DNA of 64,000 bases from Leucobacter sp. L43 (GCF_016597785.1 NZ_JAENJG010000002.1:124001-188000), one strand, 5' to 3'; numbered from the stretch's first letter, positions 7,467 to 16,864 are shown. Numbers and translations are program-made. Notes: generated from the letters alone by a model not told the origin.

Positions 7467-8939
7467 ATGCCCGAGGCACTCGAACTCATCGCACCCGCAG
7501 GAGCACTGCCCATCGGCGGCGAATGGCGCGCGATCGCCGAGCGCTCCGACATCGTCTTCCCGTTCGACGGCAGCGTCGTGGGTCAGGCACCGGTCAGCGG
7601 CGAACAGGATTCGCGCGACGCGCTCGACGCTGCTGAGGCGGCGCGAGCGGCCGTCGCAGCGCTGACCACGGCGCAGCGGAAGGCGATCCTCACCGACCTC
7701 ACGAGCCGCGTGCGCGCGAGCGCCCAGCACCTCGAAGACCTGCTCGTGCTCGAGACCGGCAAGCCCCGCGTCGACTGCCGCACGGAGGTGAACCGCACCA
7801 TCGTCACCCTCGAGGCGACCGCCGAAGAGGTATCGCACATCCATGGCGAGACCGTGCCGCTCGACCTGCAGGAGCTCGGCCGCGGCATGATCGGCTACTA
7901 CACCCGCAAACCCGCCGGCATCGTCATCGGCATCGCCGGCTTCAACTACCCGCTGCTGCTCGCCACCCACAAGCTCGCGCCGGCCATCGCGGCCGGCTGC
8001 CCCGTCATCATCAAACCGGCCCCGAACACGCCGCTCGCGACGATCGAACTGCTCGCCATCACGCGCGAGATCCTCGACGCGCACGGCGTGACGCCGGCGG
8101 CGGTGCAGCTCGTGAACGGCGACCCGATCGTCGGTGAGACGCTCGTCCGCGACCCCCGCGCCTCCGTCGTCTCGTTCACCGGCTCGGCGAAGATCGGCCA
8201 CCTCATCGCGCAGCAGGCCGCACCCCGCAAGGCCGTGCTCGAACTCGGATCCAACACCGGATTCATCGTCGCAGCCGACGCCGACCTCGAAGCCGCCGTC
8301 GACGCCGTGCTGCGCGGCGGCTTCTACGCCAACGGGCAGGCCTGCATCTCGGTGCAGCGCGTCGTGCTCGAGCGCGGGATCGCCGAGCGCTTCTCCGCTC
8401 GTCTCGTCGAACGCATGGGCGAACTCGTCGTGGGCGACCCCCGCGACCTCGCGACGAACGTCGCGCCCGTCATCAACGCCGCCTCGGGTGAGCGCATCCG
8501 CGCCATGATCGACCGGGCCCTCGCCGCGGGAGCGGAACTGCTCACCGACGGCCCTGGCGACGGCGAAGCCGCCCACGTGCGACCCGTCGTGCTCGGCAAC
8601 GTACCGTCCGACGTCGACGTGTGGTGCGAAGAGATCTTCGGCCCGGTCGTCTGCCTCACCGTCGTCGACTCGGTCGACGCCGCGATCGACCTCGTCAACG
8701 ACTCCCGCTACGGGTTGCAGGCCGCCATCTACACCGCCTCGCTCGCGAGCGCCTTCGACGCCATCGAGCGGCTCGAGGTCGGTGGGGTCGTCGTCAACGA
8801 GATCCCCGGCTTCCGCTCCGACATCATGCCGTACGGCGGCGTGAAGGACTCCGGCATCGGCCGAGAGGGCCCCCGCTTCGCGATCGAAGAGTTCACCGTG
8901 ACCCGCATGGCGATGATCCGCCCGCAGGCGCGCAGCTGA
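7467..8939 (+). CDS. NAD(P)-dependent aldehyde dehydrogenase
   Basis: 490-residue ALDH that oxidises an aldehyde to an acid. The catalytic Cys is residue 293 (NGQACISVQR) and the general base Glu is residue 259 in LELGSNTG. The cofactor-site sequence GFNYPLLLATHKLAPA, the Lys in IIKPAPNTPL and EEIFGPV near the C-terminus are all present. I chose ATG 7467 (RBS AGAGGA, 6-base spacing) because an in-frame ATG at 7386 lies inside the operator and promoter. Downstream, 62 bases away, is a short-chain dehydrogenase; an alcohol-to-aldehyde-to-acid sequence by this pair is plausible. The substrate is unknown, and the fit to succinate-semialdehyde-like ALDHs is loose. Confidence 0.88.
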   Translation: MPEALELIAPAGALPIGGEWRAIAERSDIVFPFDGSVVGQAPVSGEQDSRDALDAAEAARAAVAALTTAQRKAILTDLTSRVRASAQHLEDLLVLETGKPRVDCRTEVNRTIVTLEATAEEVSHIHGETVPLDLQELGRGMIGYYTRKPAGIVIGIAGFNYPLLLATHKLAPAIAAGCPVIIKPAPNTPLATIELLAITREILDAHGVTPAAVQLVNGDPIVGETLVRDPRASVVSFTGSAKIGHLIAQQAAPRKAVLELGSNTGFIVAADADLEAAVDAVLRGGFYANGQACISVQRVVLERGIAERFSARLVERMGELVVGDPRDLATNVAPVINAASGERIRAMIDRALAAGAELLTDGPGDGEAAHVRPVVLGNVPSDVDVWCEEIFGPVVCLTVVDSVDAAIDLVNDSRYGLQAAIYTASLASAFDAIERLEVGGVVVNEIPGFRSDIMPYGGVKDSGIGREGPRFAIEEFTVTRMAMIRPQARS

Positions 8940-9001
8940 GATCCCATCACGATCCTGCCGCATCCCGAACTACATCCCGCACTGACCCTGGAGACACCAG
9001 C

Positions 9002-9799
9002 ATGAGCCACACGCAGATCGACTACTCGCAGCTCTTCCGCCTCGACGGACGCACCGTGGTCGTGATCGGCGCGGGCAGCGGCATCGGCCGCGAATCGGCG
9101 CAGGCGCTCGCCGCGCAGGGCGCGCACGTCGTCGTCGCCGACTACTCGCTCGAGGGAGCCGAGGCGACCGCCGCGCTCATCACGCAGCGCGGCGGCATCG
9201 CCGAGGCGTACGAGGTCAACGTGCTGGACGACGACGCCGTCGTCGCCGCGGCCGAGCGCTTCGGCGATGCGTCGGCGCTCGTCTTCACCGCCGCCACCAA
9301 CGTGCGCAAGCGCATGGAGGACTACACGCTCGACGAGTTCGACCGCGTCGTCAACCTGAACCTGCGCGCCTCGTTCCAGCTGATCCGCCACTTCGGCACA
9401 CGGTTCGCCGCCAACGGCGGAGGGTCGATCATCGGCTTCGCGTCGATCCGCGCTCAGGTCGTCGAACCCGGCCAGGGCGTGTACGCCGCGACGAAGGCCG
9501 GTCTCGTGCAGCTCGCGAAGACCGCCGCCGCCGAGTACGGCGCTCAGGGCGTGCGCGTGAACGTGGTGGCTCCCGGGGTCGTTGAGACCCCGCTCACCGC
9601 GCAGATCAAGGCGAACGACGAGTGGTACGGGGCGTACGCGCAGAAGAGCGCGCTCGGCCGCTGGTCGCGACCGGAGGAGCTCGCCGGCGCCGTCGTGTAC
9701 CTGGCCTCAGACGCGTCCTCGTTCGTCACCGGATCCACCCTCTTCGTCGACGGCGGCTGGACCGCGATCGACGGCCGCTTCACGCCGCCGGCTTCGTAG
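9002..9799 (+). CDS. Short-chain dehydrogenase/reductase (SDR)
   Basis: 265-residue classical SDR. The cofactor motif GAGSGIG sits at residues 23-29, Asp in VVADYS suggests NAD(H) preference, and the catalytic Ser (GFASIRA), Tyr161 and Lys165 (VYAATKAG) are intact. The C-terminal FVTGSTLFVDGGW is standard. Likely acts on a hydroxyl group of the compound handled by the adjacent ALDH, with which it shares the promoter at 7379. It is convergent with the amidase gene (60-base gap). Confidence 0.88.
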   Translation: MSHTQIDYSQLFRLDGRTVVVIGAGSGIGRESAQALAAQGAHVVVADYSLEGAEATAALITQRGGIAEAYEVNVLDDDAVVAAAERFGDASALVFTAATNVRKRMEDYTLDEFDRVVNLNLRASFQLIRHFGTRFAANGGGSIIGFASIRAQVVEPGQGVYAATKAGLVQLAKTAAAEYGAQGVRVNVVAPGVVETPLTAQIKANDEWYGAYAQKSALGRWSRPEELAGAVVYLASDASSFVTGSTLFVDGGWTAIDGRFTPPAS

Positions 9800-9859
9800 G
9801 GCGCTCCCGGCTCGGCTCGTGTTCGGCGGGTGCAGCCGGGCAGCGGGTGCGCCCGGTGA

Positions 9860-11260
9860 TCAGGCGACCTGCGACCAGTCGACCTCTGCGTCACTGCCGC
9901 GCACGCCTTCGAACCAGAGCGCGACTCGCATGAGGCGATCGTCGGTTCCGATCTTCGACGCGATCTGGAGGCCGACGGTGCGACCGTCCGGCTGCACGCC
10001 AGCGCCGATCGATACCGCAGGCTGACCCGACATGTTGTAGGGCACGGTGAACGAGATGTGTCCCATCGTTTCGAGCGGGTCGAGGATCGGCATCGGGTCC
10101 TCCGCGGCGAACGCCGCGACCGGGGTCACGGGCGAGAGCACGAGGTCGAACGGCTGCGTCGCGGCTCTCGTGAGGCGGGCCATCTCGTCGATCATGTTGC
10201 GGTTGCGCACCGTTTGAGCGGCGGAGAACGTTGCTCCAGCGGCGCACCACTCGGCGATGAAGGGAAGGACCACGGCCCGCTCGGCGTCGGTGAGGGCCTC
10301 GAAGTCGGCGTATGAACGGCTGCGCCAGAAGTCGGCGATGCCGTCGAGCACCGCTGCGGGGATGAACGGCTCGAGCGGTACGACGGTCGCGCCCGCCTCC
10401 TCGAATCGGGCCGCGGCGCGCTCGATGATCGCACGCGTCTCGGGCTCGACCGGCAGGCCCGAGCCGGCGTCGAGCTGCAGGGCGACGCGGAGACCGGCGG
10501 GGGAGAGCGGCTCGGTCGACCAGTCCATCTCGGCGTACGCGCGCGTCAGATAGTCACGGGGATCGGGCTGCGCGACGATCGACATGAGCCGGATCGCGTC
10601 GGCAGCCGTGCGCGTCAGCGGACCGGCGGCGCGTCCGGCGTAGGGCACGTCGAGCGGGATGAGGCCCTCGCTCGGCTTGAGCGCGGTGAGCCCCTGCCAG
10701 GAGCCGGGCAGGCGGATGGATCCGCCGATGTCGGTGCCGATGTGGAACGGGCCGTATCCCGCCGCAGCCGCCGTGCCGGCTCCTGCGCTCGAACCGCCGG
10801 AGGTGTGCGCCGGGTTCAGCGCTCCGCGGGTGATCCCGTGCAGGCTCGAAACGCCGGACGAGAGCATGCCCCAGTCGGGCATGGTCGTCGAACCCACGAT
10901 GACGGCGCCCGCTTCGAGCAGTCGATCCGTGGTCGGAGCGTTGTGAGCTGCGACCGGCGGGTTCGGGATCGCCGTCCCGGCGGGTTTCGGCTGCCCGGCG
11001 CGCGCGATGTTCTCCTTGACCGTCGCCGGCACCCCGTCGAACGGGCCGAGCTGCGTCCCGGTGCGCCAGCGCTCGGTTGAAGCGGCGGCGTCGGCGCGCA
11101 CCTGCGCGGCGTCGAACAGGTAGAGCGCGTTGAGCTCCGGCTCGCGCGCTTCGACGCGGGCGATGACGTCTTCGGCGACCTCGCTGGGGGTGAGCGATCC
11201 GTCGGCGTAGCGCTCGCTGAGAGCGGCGGCGTCGAGAGCGGCGGGGCGGTGCGAGGTCAT
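9860..11260 (-). CDS. Amidase (amidase-signature family)
   Basis: 466-residue hydrolase of C-N amide bonds. The Ser-cisSer-Lys triad is visible: Lys82 (TVKENI), Ser157 (TSGGSSAGAG) and nucleophile Ser181 (TDIGGSIRLP). ATG 11260 is preceded by AAAGG and starts the alignable protein; the frame stays open further upstream but into intergenic sequence. It is the last gene of the minus-strand operon carrying the Dpp-like importer, 43 bases after the ATPase gene. It would hydrolyse the imported amide, peptide or amino-acid amide. It lacks the features of GatA context (no gatB or gatC nearby), so a tRNA role is unlikely. Confidence 0.87.
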   Translation of the reverse strand: MTSHRPAALDAAALSERYADGSLTPSEVAEDVIARVEAREPELNALYLFDAAQVRADAAASTERWRTGTQLGPFDGVPATVKENIARAGQPKPAGTAIPNPPVAAHNAPTTDRLLEAGAVIVGSTTMPDWGMLSSGVSSLHGITRGALNPAHTSGGSSAGAGTAAAAGYGPFHIGTDIGGSIRLPGSWQGLTALKPSEGLIPLDVPYAGRAAGPLTRTAADAIRLMSIVAQPDPRDYLTRAYAEMDWSTEPLSPAGLRVALQLDAGSGLPVEPETRAIIERAAARFEEAGATVVPLEPFIPAAVLDGIADFWRSRSYADFEALTDAERAVVLPFIAEWCAAGATFSAAQTVRNRNMIDEMARLTRAATQPFDLVLSPVTPVAAFAAEDPMPILDPLETMGHISFTVPYNMSGQPAVSIGAGVQPDGRTVGLQIASKIGTDDRLMRVALWFEGVRGSDAEVDWSQVA

Positions 11261-11303
11261 CCTGGGCCTTTCGTCGAGGTGGTGCGGGTCGAAGACGTCC
11301 GCG

Positions 11304-13085
11304 CTAGGCGCTCTGGGCGAGCTCCTGACGCAGCGTGAGGGAGGAATCGATGAGGCGCTTCGTGTAGGGGTGCTGCGGGGTGCGATACACCGTCTCCGTG
11401 TCACCGGCTTCGACGATCTCGCCCGACTGCATCACGATCACCGAGTCGCACAGGTACCGCACGACGTTGAGGTCGTGCGACACGAACACGAGGGTGAGGC
11501 CGTACTCGTCGACGAGGTCGGCGAGCAGGTTGAGCACCTGGGCGCGCACCGAGACGTCGAGGGCGCTCACCGGCTCATCTGCGACGACCACCTGGGGGCG
11601 GCAGATCAGCGCGCGGGCGATCGAGATGCGCTGACGCTGACCGCCCGAGAACTGGTGGGGGAAGCGCTCCGCGGAAGACGCGGGCAGACCCACGGCTTCG
11701 AGCATCTCCGCGACCATGCGCTTGCGGTCGGCGGCGGTCTCACCGCGCCCGGGCACGAGCAGCGGCTCGGAGATGATCTGCTCGACGGTCATGCGCGGAT
11801 CGAGCGAACCCATCGGGTCCTGGAACACGATCTGCAGGTTCTGCCGCAGCGCGCGGAGCTGCGGCTCCTTCGCACCCTTCACCTCGTTGCCCGCGACGAC
11901 GGCGCTGCCCGAGGTCGGCTGGTCGAGCCCGGCGAGAATGCGCAGCAGCGTCGACTTGCCGGATCCCGACTCACCGACGACCCCGAGACGGCCGCCCTCC
12001 GGCACCTCGAAGGAGATGCCCTTGAGCGCGTGCACCTCGGGGGCAGGCTTGAGGATGCTCGTGCGTCCGCGCGTGTAGGTGCGCACCAGATCGGTGACGC
12101 GCATCACCGGTTCGGCGTGCGCGGGCGCGGTGCCGGCAGCAGCAGTGCCAGCCGCAGCAGCGCCGGCGACCGCCGCGGATGCCTCCGGGCGCGCGACGAT
12201 CTGCTCGTCGGCGGTCGGCGGCACGTACTCCTGCGCGGTCGCGACGGTGAAGAGGCGGCCCCTCGCATCGACGGCGTCGAGGTCGGACGCCGCGAGCAGC
12301 CCCCGCGTGTACGGGTGGGTCGGGCGGGTGAAGACGTCTTCGGTCGTGCCCTCCTCGACGACGGCGCCGTTGTTCATGACGAGCACGCGCGTGCACATGT
12401 TCGCGACCACGGCGAGGTCGTGCGTGATGAAGAGCAGGCCAGTGCCGCGTTCGCGCACGAGTTCGAGAATGAGGTCGAGCACCTGCCGCTGCACGGTGAC
12501 GTCGAGCGCCGTCGTCGGCTCATCGCAGAGCAGCAGCGACGGATCGTTTGCGAGCGCCATGGCCAGCATCACGCGCTGGCGCTGCCCGCCGGAGAGCTGA
12601 TGCGGGTAGGCCCGCGCGGCCTGAGCGGGATCGGGGAGGTGCACGGCGTCGAGCATCTCGACCGCACGGCGGTTCGCCTCGGCCTTGTTCGGCGCGAGCT
12701 TGTGCTGCAGGATGATCTCCGCGACCTGGGCTCCCGCGCGCATCAGCGGATTCAGCGCCGTGAGGGGCTCCTGGAACACCATCGCCATGTTGTTGCCGCG
12801 CAGCTTCATGAGATCGGATTCCGGGGCCTGGAGCAGGTTGCCGGAGTATCCGTCGATCTCGACGGACCCGTCGGCGGTGACGCCGTTCGGGAGCAGGCCG
12901 AGCAGCGCGGTCGTGGTCATCGATTTGCCCGATCCGGATTCCCCGATGAGGCCGATGCGCTCGCCATGAGCCATGTGCAGGGAGAAATCGGAGACGAGCG
13001 TGCGATAGGGGGTGCGCACGTTGAGGTCGTCTACGCGCACCAGCAGGTCTGCGCCGGTGCGCGGGACGTTGGATTCGGTGCGCAT
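11304..13085 (-). CDS. Peptide/nickel-type ABC transporter ATPase, fused DppD-DppF
   Basis: 593-residue protein with two complete ABC domains. Domain 1 covers about residues 14-275 and domain 2 about 325-585, each with GESGSGKS Walker A, LSGGQRQR or FSGGQRQR signature and DEP Walker B (CDEPTTALD; ADEPVSALD). Each ends in the oligopeptide-transporter C-terminal extension. An Ala/Gly-rich linker (about 295-320) joins them. A single fused ATPase would power the DppB/DppC channel. The start codon overlaps the stop of the upstream permease by one base (TGATG). Such fusions occur widely in actinobacteria. Confidence 0.92.
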   Translation of the reverse strand: MRTESNVPRTGADLLVRVDDLNVRTPYRTLVSDFSLHMAHGERIGLIGESGSGKSMTTTALLGLLPNGVTADGSVEIDGYSGNLLQAPESDLMKLRGNNMAMVFQEPLTALNPLMRAGAQVAEIILQHKLAPNKAEANRRAVEMLDAVHLPDPAQAARAYPHQLSGGQRQRVMLAMALANDPSLLLCDEPTTALDVTVQRQVLDLILELVRERGTGLLFITHDLAVVANMCTRVLVMNNGAVVEEGTTEDVFTRPTHPYTRGLLAASDLDAVDARGRLFTVATAQEYVPPTADEQIVARPEASAAVAGAAAAGTAAAGTAPAHAEPVMRVTDLVRTYTRGRTSILKPAPEVHALKGISFEVPEGGRLGVVGESGSGKSTLLRILAGLDQPTSGSAVVAGNEVKGAKEPQLRALRQNLQIVFQDPMGSLDPRMTVEQIISEPLLVPGRGETAADRKRMVAEMLEAVGLPASSAERFPHQFSGGQRQRISIARALICRPQVVVADEPVSALDVSVRAQVLNLLADLVDEYGLTLVFVSHDLNVVRYLCDSVIVMQSGEIVEAGDTETVYRTPQHPYTKRLIDSSLTLRQELAQSA

Positions 13086-14008
13086 CAGCCGCGGCTCCCG
13101 TTCAGTTTCGGATCGAAGCGGTCGCGCAGGCCGTCACCCAGCAGGTTGAAGCCCATGACCGCGATGGCGATGGCGATGCCGGGCCAGACGGCGAGCATCG
13201 GTTCGGTGCCGAGGAACTGCTGCGACTCCTGCAGCATGCGTCCCCACGACGGGGTGGGCGGTGGCGTTCCGAGCCCCAGGAAGCTGAGGCCCGCCTCCGC
13301 GAGCACCGCCAGTGCGAACGACACGGAGGACTGCACGACCACCATGCCGATGATGTTGGGCAGCACGTGGCGCAAGGCGATCCTGAATCGCGACTGACTG
13401 GCGGCTCGTGCAGCGAGCACGTACTCCGTGGTCATCACCTGCAGGGTGCCCGAGCGCGCGACGCGGGCGAACCCGGGAATGGTCGCGATGCCGATCGCCA
13501 CCATGGCGGTGAGCGTCGATGCGCCGAAGACGGCGCTGAACATGATCGCGAGCAGCAGCGCCGGGAACGCGAGTGCGATGTCGGAGGCGCGCATGATGAC
13601 CTCTTCGATCCATCCGCCCCTGATGCCTGCGAGAATGCCGAGCGGCGTGCCGATCACGATCGCGATGCCGACCGAGATGACGCCGACGAACAGCGTGATG
13701 CGCGCGCCGTAGAGCATGGCGGAGAAGACGTCGCGACCGTACTTGTCGGTGCCCATCAGGTGCGCGAGGCTCGAGCCCTGCAACCGGTCGGCGGGCATCG
13801 CCTGGGTCGGATCGTACGGCGTCCAGAAGAAGGACACGATCGCCGCGAGTGCGACGAGCCCGATCAGGATCAACCCGATCAGCAGCGTCGCCGACAGCTT
13901 GCGCTTGCCCGACCTCGAGACGACGCTCGTGCTGGCATTGCCGGGGGCGCTGATCGCGGTGGTGCGCGGCGCCTGAGAGGGTGGGGTGGGAACCTGTTGC
14001 GTGCTCAT
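13085..14008 (-). CDS. Peptide-type ABC transporter permease, DppC-like
   Basis: 307-residue inner-membrane permease. A 30-residue Ser/Thr/Pro-rich tail precedes transmembrane helix 1 (ATLLIGLILIGLVALAAIV). The motif LMGTDKYGRDVFSAMLYGAR is the family hallmark at the start of the permease domain and the EAA loop AARAASQSRFRIALRHVLPN contacts the ATPase. It starts 2 bases after the DppB-like gene stop. Together they form the channel for a di- or oligopeptide-like or amide substrate. Confidence 0.92.
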   Translation of the reverse strand: MSTQQVPTPPSQAPRTTAISAPGNASTSVVSRSGKRKLSATLLIGLILIGLVALAAIVSFFWTPYDPTQAMPADRLQGSSLAHLMGTDKYGRDVFSAMLYGARITLFVGVISVGIAIVIGTPLGILAGIRGGWIEEVIMRASDIALAFPALLLAIMFSAVFGASTLTAMVAIGIATIPGFARVARSGTLQVMTTEYVLAARAASQSRFRIALRHVLPNIIGMVVVQSSVSFALAVLAEAGLSFLGLGTPPPTPSWGRMLQESQQFLGTEPMLAVWPGIAIAIAVMGFNLLGDGLRDRFDPKLNGSRG

Positions 14009-14010
14009 GG

Positions 14011-14958
14011 CTAGGCGCTCCTTCGCAGACGCGGATCGATGAGCGTGTAGAGCACATCGACGACGAGGTTGAGAATCAGGGTGATGGCGACGAGCACCAT
14101 GACGACGGACTGCACGGTGAGCATGTCGCGGTTGCCGACGGCGTCGAGCAGCATCGAGCCGAGCCCGGGGATGACGAACACGCGCTCGATGACCACGGCG
14201 CCGATGATGAGGGCCGCGATCTGCACGCCGGTGACCGTGATGACGGGGATCGCCGCGTTGCGCAGGCCGTGCTTGAGCAGCGCGCCGTTCTTGCTGAGCC
14301 CCTTGGCGCGAGCGGTGCGGAGGTAGTCCTCGCTCATCACCTCGAGCACGGCGGAGCGCACGTATCGCGTGAGGATCGCGCCCTGCACCGAGGCGAGTGC
14401 GACGACGGGCAGGATCAGCCGGCGTATGAAGTCGCCGAAGTCGACGGCCGGCGCCGTCCAGCCGTTCGCGGGAAGCCAGCCGAGGCCGACAGCGAAGACG
14501 ATGACCAGCAGGATGCCGGCGAGGAAGCCGGGAACCGCGACGCCGATCTGCGAGCCGAGGCCGATCGCGACGCCCGAGAAGTTGCGATGCTTGACGGCCG
14601 CCCAGGTGCCGAGCGGGATCGCGACGAGCAGCGCGACCACCATCGCCGTGAGCACGAGGATGAGGCTGACCTGCACGCGGTCGAGCACCATCGGGCTGAT
14701 ATCGGTGCGCGTCACGTACGAGGTGCCGAAGTCGCCCGTGAGCAGCCCGCCGAACCACTCGAAGTACTGCACGATCAGCGGTCGATCCGTGCCGAACTGC
14801 TCGCGCGTCTGCTCGAGCAACTCGGGGGTGGCGTTCACGCCGAGTGCGATCTGCGCCGGGTCGCCCGGGATCAGTCGCATGAAGAGGAACACGACGACCG
14901 TGGCGACGACGTACGTCACCGCGAATCTCGCGAGATTGATCAGGATCCGTATGGCCAT
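14011..14958 (-). CDS. Peptide-type ABC transporter permease, DppB-like
   Basis: 315-residue permease with an N-terminal helix (FAVTYVVATVVVFLFMRLIPGDP) followed by the GTDRPLIVQY and LLTGDFGTSYVTR segments typical of DppB/OppB, about six transmembrane helices, and the EAA loop TARAKGLSKNGALLKHGLRN. It follows the binding-protein gene after 148 bases that hold a strong hairpin, so it may be expressed at a lower level than the binding protein. Confidence 0.92.
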   Translation of the reverse strand: MAIRILINLARFAVTYVVATVVVFLFMRLIPGDPAQIALGVNATPELLEQTREQFGTDRPLIVQYFEWFGGLLTGDFGTSYVTRTDISPMVLDRVQVSLILVLTAMVVALLVAIPLGTWAAVKHRNFSGVAIGLGSQIGVAVPGFLAGILLVIVFAVGLGWLPANGWTAPAVDFGDFIRRLILPVVALASVQGAILTRYVRSAVLEVMSEDYLRTARAKGLSKNGALLKHGLRNAAIPVITVTGVQIAALIIGAVVIERVFVIPGLGSMLLDAVGNRDMLTVQSVVMVLVAITLILNLVVDVLYTLIDPRLRRSA

Positions 14959-14997
14959 GCGGGTTCGGGTTCCTCGGTTCAGTGGCGGGTTGGTGTG

Positions 14998-15068
14998 GTG
15001 CGCCCGCGAGAGCGCAGTTGTGGTCTCAGGCGTACGCCTCGTGCGACCTCAACTGCGCTCTCGCGCAC
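14998..15068. repeat. Long inverted repeat (intra-operon hairpin)
   Basis: A 15-base perfect stem (15006-15020 with 15050-15064; arms GCGAGAGCGCAGTTG / CAACTGCGCTCTCGC) is extended inward by four pairs after one mismatch and outward by GTGCGC/GCGCAC across a bulge. It lies between the binding-protein gene and dppB, 42 bases after the stop codon. Likely an mRNA-stabilising or attenuating hairpin, or a dispersed palindromic repeat. Confidence 0.75.
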
Positions 15069-15106
15069 TGGAGGGGCGAGAGCGGCGGTTCGCACCGCCG
15101 CTCCGC

Positions 15107-16627
15107 TTACTTCCAGCTCAGGTTCGTCAGGTCGAGCGCCTCGATGATGGCGTTCTCCGGCATGCCCTGGAGATCCGCCTTCGCGACGGTGATGTTCGGG
15201 AACAGGAAGAGCACGCCGGAAGCGGCGTCCTCGACGATCTGCTCGGCGACCTGCTTAATGCCGTCGACGTACCCGTCCTCATCGGCGGCGTCCGCTTCCT
15301 CGGCGATCGGGGCGATCTTCGAGTTGTCGTAGCCGATGTAGTAGTTCGGGTCGTTGAAGACGGTCAGAATGTCGCGGGCCTCGACGGCGAGCACCGTGGT
15401 CATCTGGTAGTCGTGCTTCGTGAAGACCTCGTCGAGCCAGACCGCCGGGAACTCGGCGGACTCGATGGTCGCGTTGATGCCGACGTCCTTCAGCTGCGAG
15501 ACGACGATCTCCGAGACGGCCTGCGCGTAGGGGCGCGTCGGCACGGTGAAGGTGATGTCGAGGTTCTCCTGGCCGGCTTCCTGCAGCAGCTCCTTGGCCT
15601 TCGCGGGATCGTACGGGTACGCGTCGTTCAGATCTTCGTAGTACGGATCCGTCGGGGCCGCGTACGTGGCGACGAGCGAGCCGTAGCCGTTCCATGCGGT
15701 GTCGAGGATCGCCTGCTTGTCGAGGGCGTAGAGCACTGCCTGGCGCACGCGCACGTCGTCGAACGGGGCGGCCTTGTTGTTCATGGAGAGCGAGACCTCG
15801 CCGCTCGACGTGCCGGTGGTGACGACGAACTGGTCATCGGACTCGAAGCTCGAGAGCAGCTCGGGGGCCTGCAGGTTCGCGATCGCGTCGACGTCGCCGG
15901 TCTGCAGCGCGTTCGTGGTGGCGGTCGCATCGGCGAAGTACTTCAGCGTGACCTGCTCGACGCCAGGGGCCTCGCCCCAGTAGTCGTCGCGCGTGTCGAA
16001 GACGAGGCTCTCGTTCGGGGTCCACGACTCGACGGCGTACGGGCCGGTGCCGACGGGGGTGTTCGCGAGATCGTCGACGGCGTCTTCCGAGAAGATCGCG
16101 CCGACCGGCGTCGCGAGGCTGAAGAGCCACGCGTTCGAGGGCTTGCTCAGCGTGACCGCGACCTCGGTGGGGGAGACGACCTCGACGCTCTCGACGACGT
16201 CCATCTTCGCCTTGAGGCTCGACACCCAGTCGGTCTTGACGCGGTCGAAGCTGAACTTCACGTCGTCTGCCGTGAACTCGTCGCCGTTCGAGAAGGTCAC
16301 GCCTTCCTGCAGGGTGAATGTGTACGTCTTGCGGTCATCGCTGACCGTCCACTCACTCGCGAGCAGCGGCTGGATCTCGCCCGACTGGTCGAGCTCGACG
16401 AGGCCCTCGTAGACGTTCGACATGAGTGCCTGCGGAATCGCAGAGCCGGCGGTCGTCGTGAAGTCGAGGTTCGTGGGGGTGCCGGTCAGGGCGATGGTCG
16501 CGGTGGTGGGGGTCTCCCCGTCGCTTCCCGAGCTGTTGCCGGCGCCCGCGGAGCAGCCCGCGAGACCGAGGATGGCCGCGGTCGCGATTGCAGCCGTGGT
16601 GAGAATCGCATTCTTACGTCGCATCAT
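15107..16627 (-). CDS. Peptide-type ABC transporter substrate-binding lipoprotein
   Basis: 506-residue extracytoplasmic solute-binding protein, family 5 (DppA/OppA). A basic N-terminus and hydrophobic stretch end in a lipobox, LGLAGC, so Cys25 should be lipid-modified and anchor the protein outside the membrane. The family-5 signature is present (ASEWTVSDDRKTYTFTLQEGVTFSNGDEFTADDV). Two adjacent ATGs (16627, 16624) sit behind AGGAAAG; the second has the better spacing. It heads the operon SBP-dppB-dppC-dppDF-amidase and is divergent from the GntR gene, with the operator at 16780 between them. The ligand is unknown; with an amidase downstream an amide or peptide is likely. Confidence 0.9.
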   Translation of the reverse strand: MMRRKNAILTTAAIATAAILGLAGCSAGAGNSSGSDGETPTTATIALTGTPTNLDFTTTAGSAIPQALMSNVYEGLVELDQSGEIQPLLASEWTVSDDRKTYTFTLQEGVTFSNGDEFTADDVKFSFDRVKTDWVSSLKAKMDVVESVEVVSPTEVAVTLSKPSNAWLFSLATPVGAIFSEDAVDDLANTPVGTGPYAVESWTPNESLVFDTRDDYWGEAPGVEQVTLKYFADATATTNALQTGDVDAIANLQAPELLSSFESDDQFVVTTGTSSGEVSLSMNNKAAPFDDVRVRQAVLYALDKQAILDTAWNGYGSLVATYAAPTDPYYEDLNDAYPYDPAKAKELLQEAGQENLDITFTVPTRPYAQAVSEIVVSQLKDVGINATIESAEFPAVWLDEVFTKHDYQMTTVLAVEARDILTVFNDPNYYIGYDNSKIAPIAEEADAADEDGYVDGIKQVAEQIVEDAASGVLFLFPNITVAKADLQGMPENAIIEALDLTNLSWK

Positions 16628-16779
16628 TGCTTTCCTGTGACTGAGGCCTCGCTGGGCGAAGCCGGGATGGAGGGTGGAGTCGGGCGACGATGCCCAGTCG
16701 CCGGTCCGCATGCACAGCGTATTCGCGAAACCGGAGACGGTGTTCCAACAAATCCCGAGAGATTTCGAACCAGGATACA

Positions 16780-16790
16780 TGGTAAGGCCA
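16780..16790. promoter_or_regulatory. GntR/FCD-type operator (site 2)
   Basis: TGGTAAGGCCA, one base different from site 1 at 7387, with 13 of 14 bases shared in the wider context ATGGTAAG-CCACT. It is located between the binding-protein gene and the GntR gene, so the regulator probably controls the importer and itself as well as the dehydrogenases. Confidence 0.6.
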
Positions 16791-16864
16791 CTTACGTGGG
16801 CGCTATCATCGGAGCACGCAGCCGACTCCACAGTGCTGCGCCCCTCGATCAGGAAGAGACTCAG

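Noticed and set aside
4942..7479. 845-residue open frame on the minus strand across the MFS and dehydrogenase genes
   Set aside because: Arg/Pro/His-rich translation without domain signatures, opposite phase to two well-recognised genes; a GC-rich shadow frame.
14369..16864. Long plus-strand frame that joins the GntR gene
   Set aside because: Only the part from GTG 16865 is a recognisable protein; the rest is antisense to the permease and binding-protein genes.
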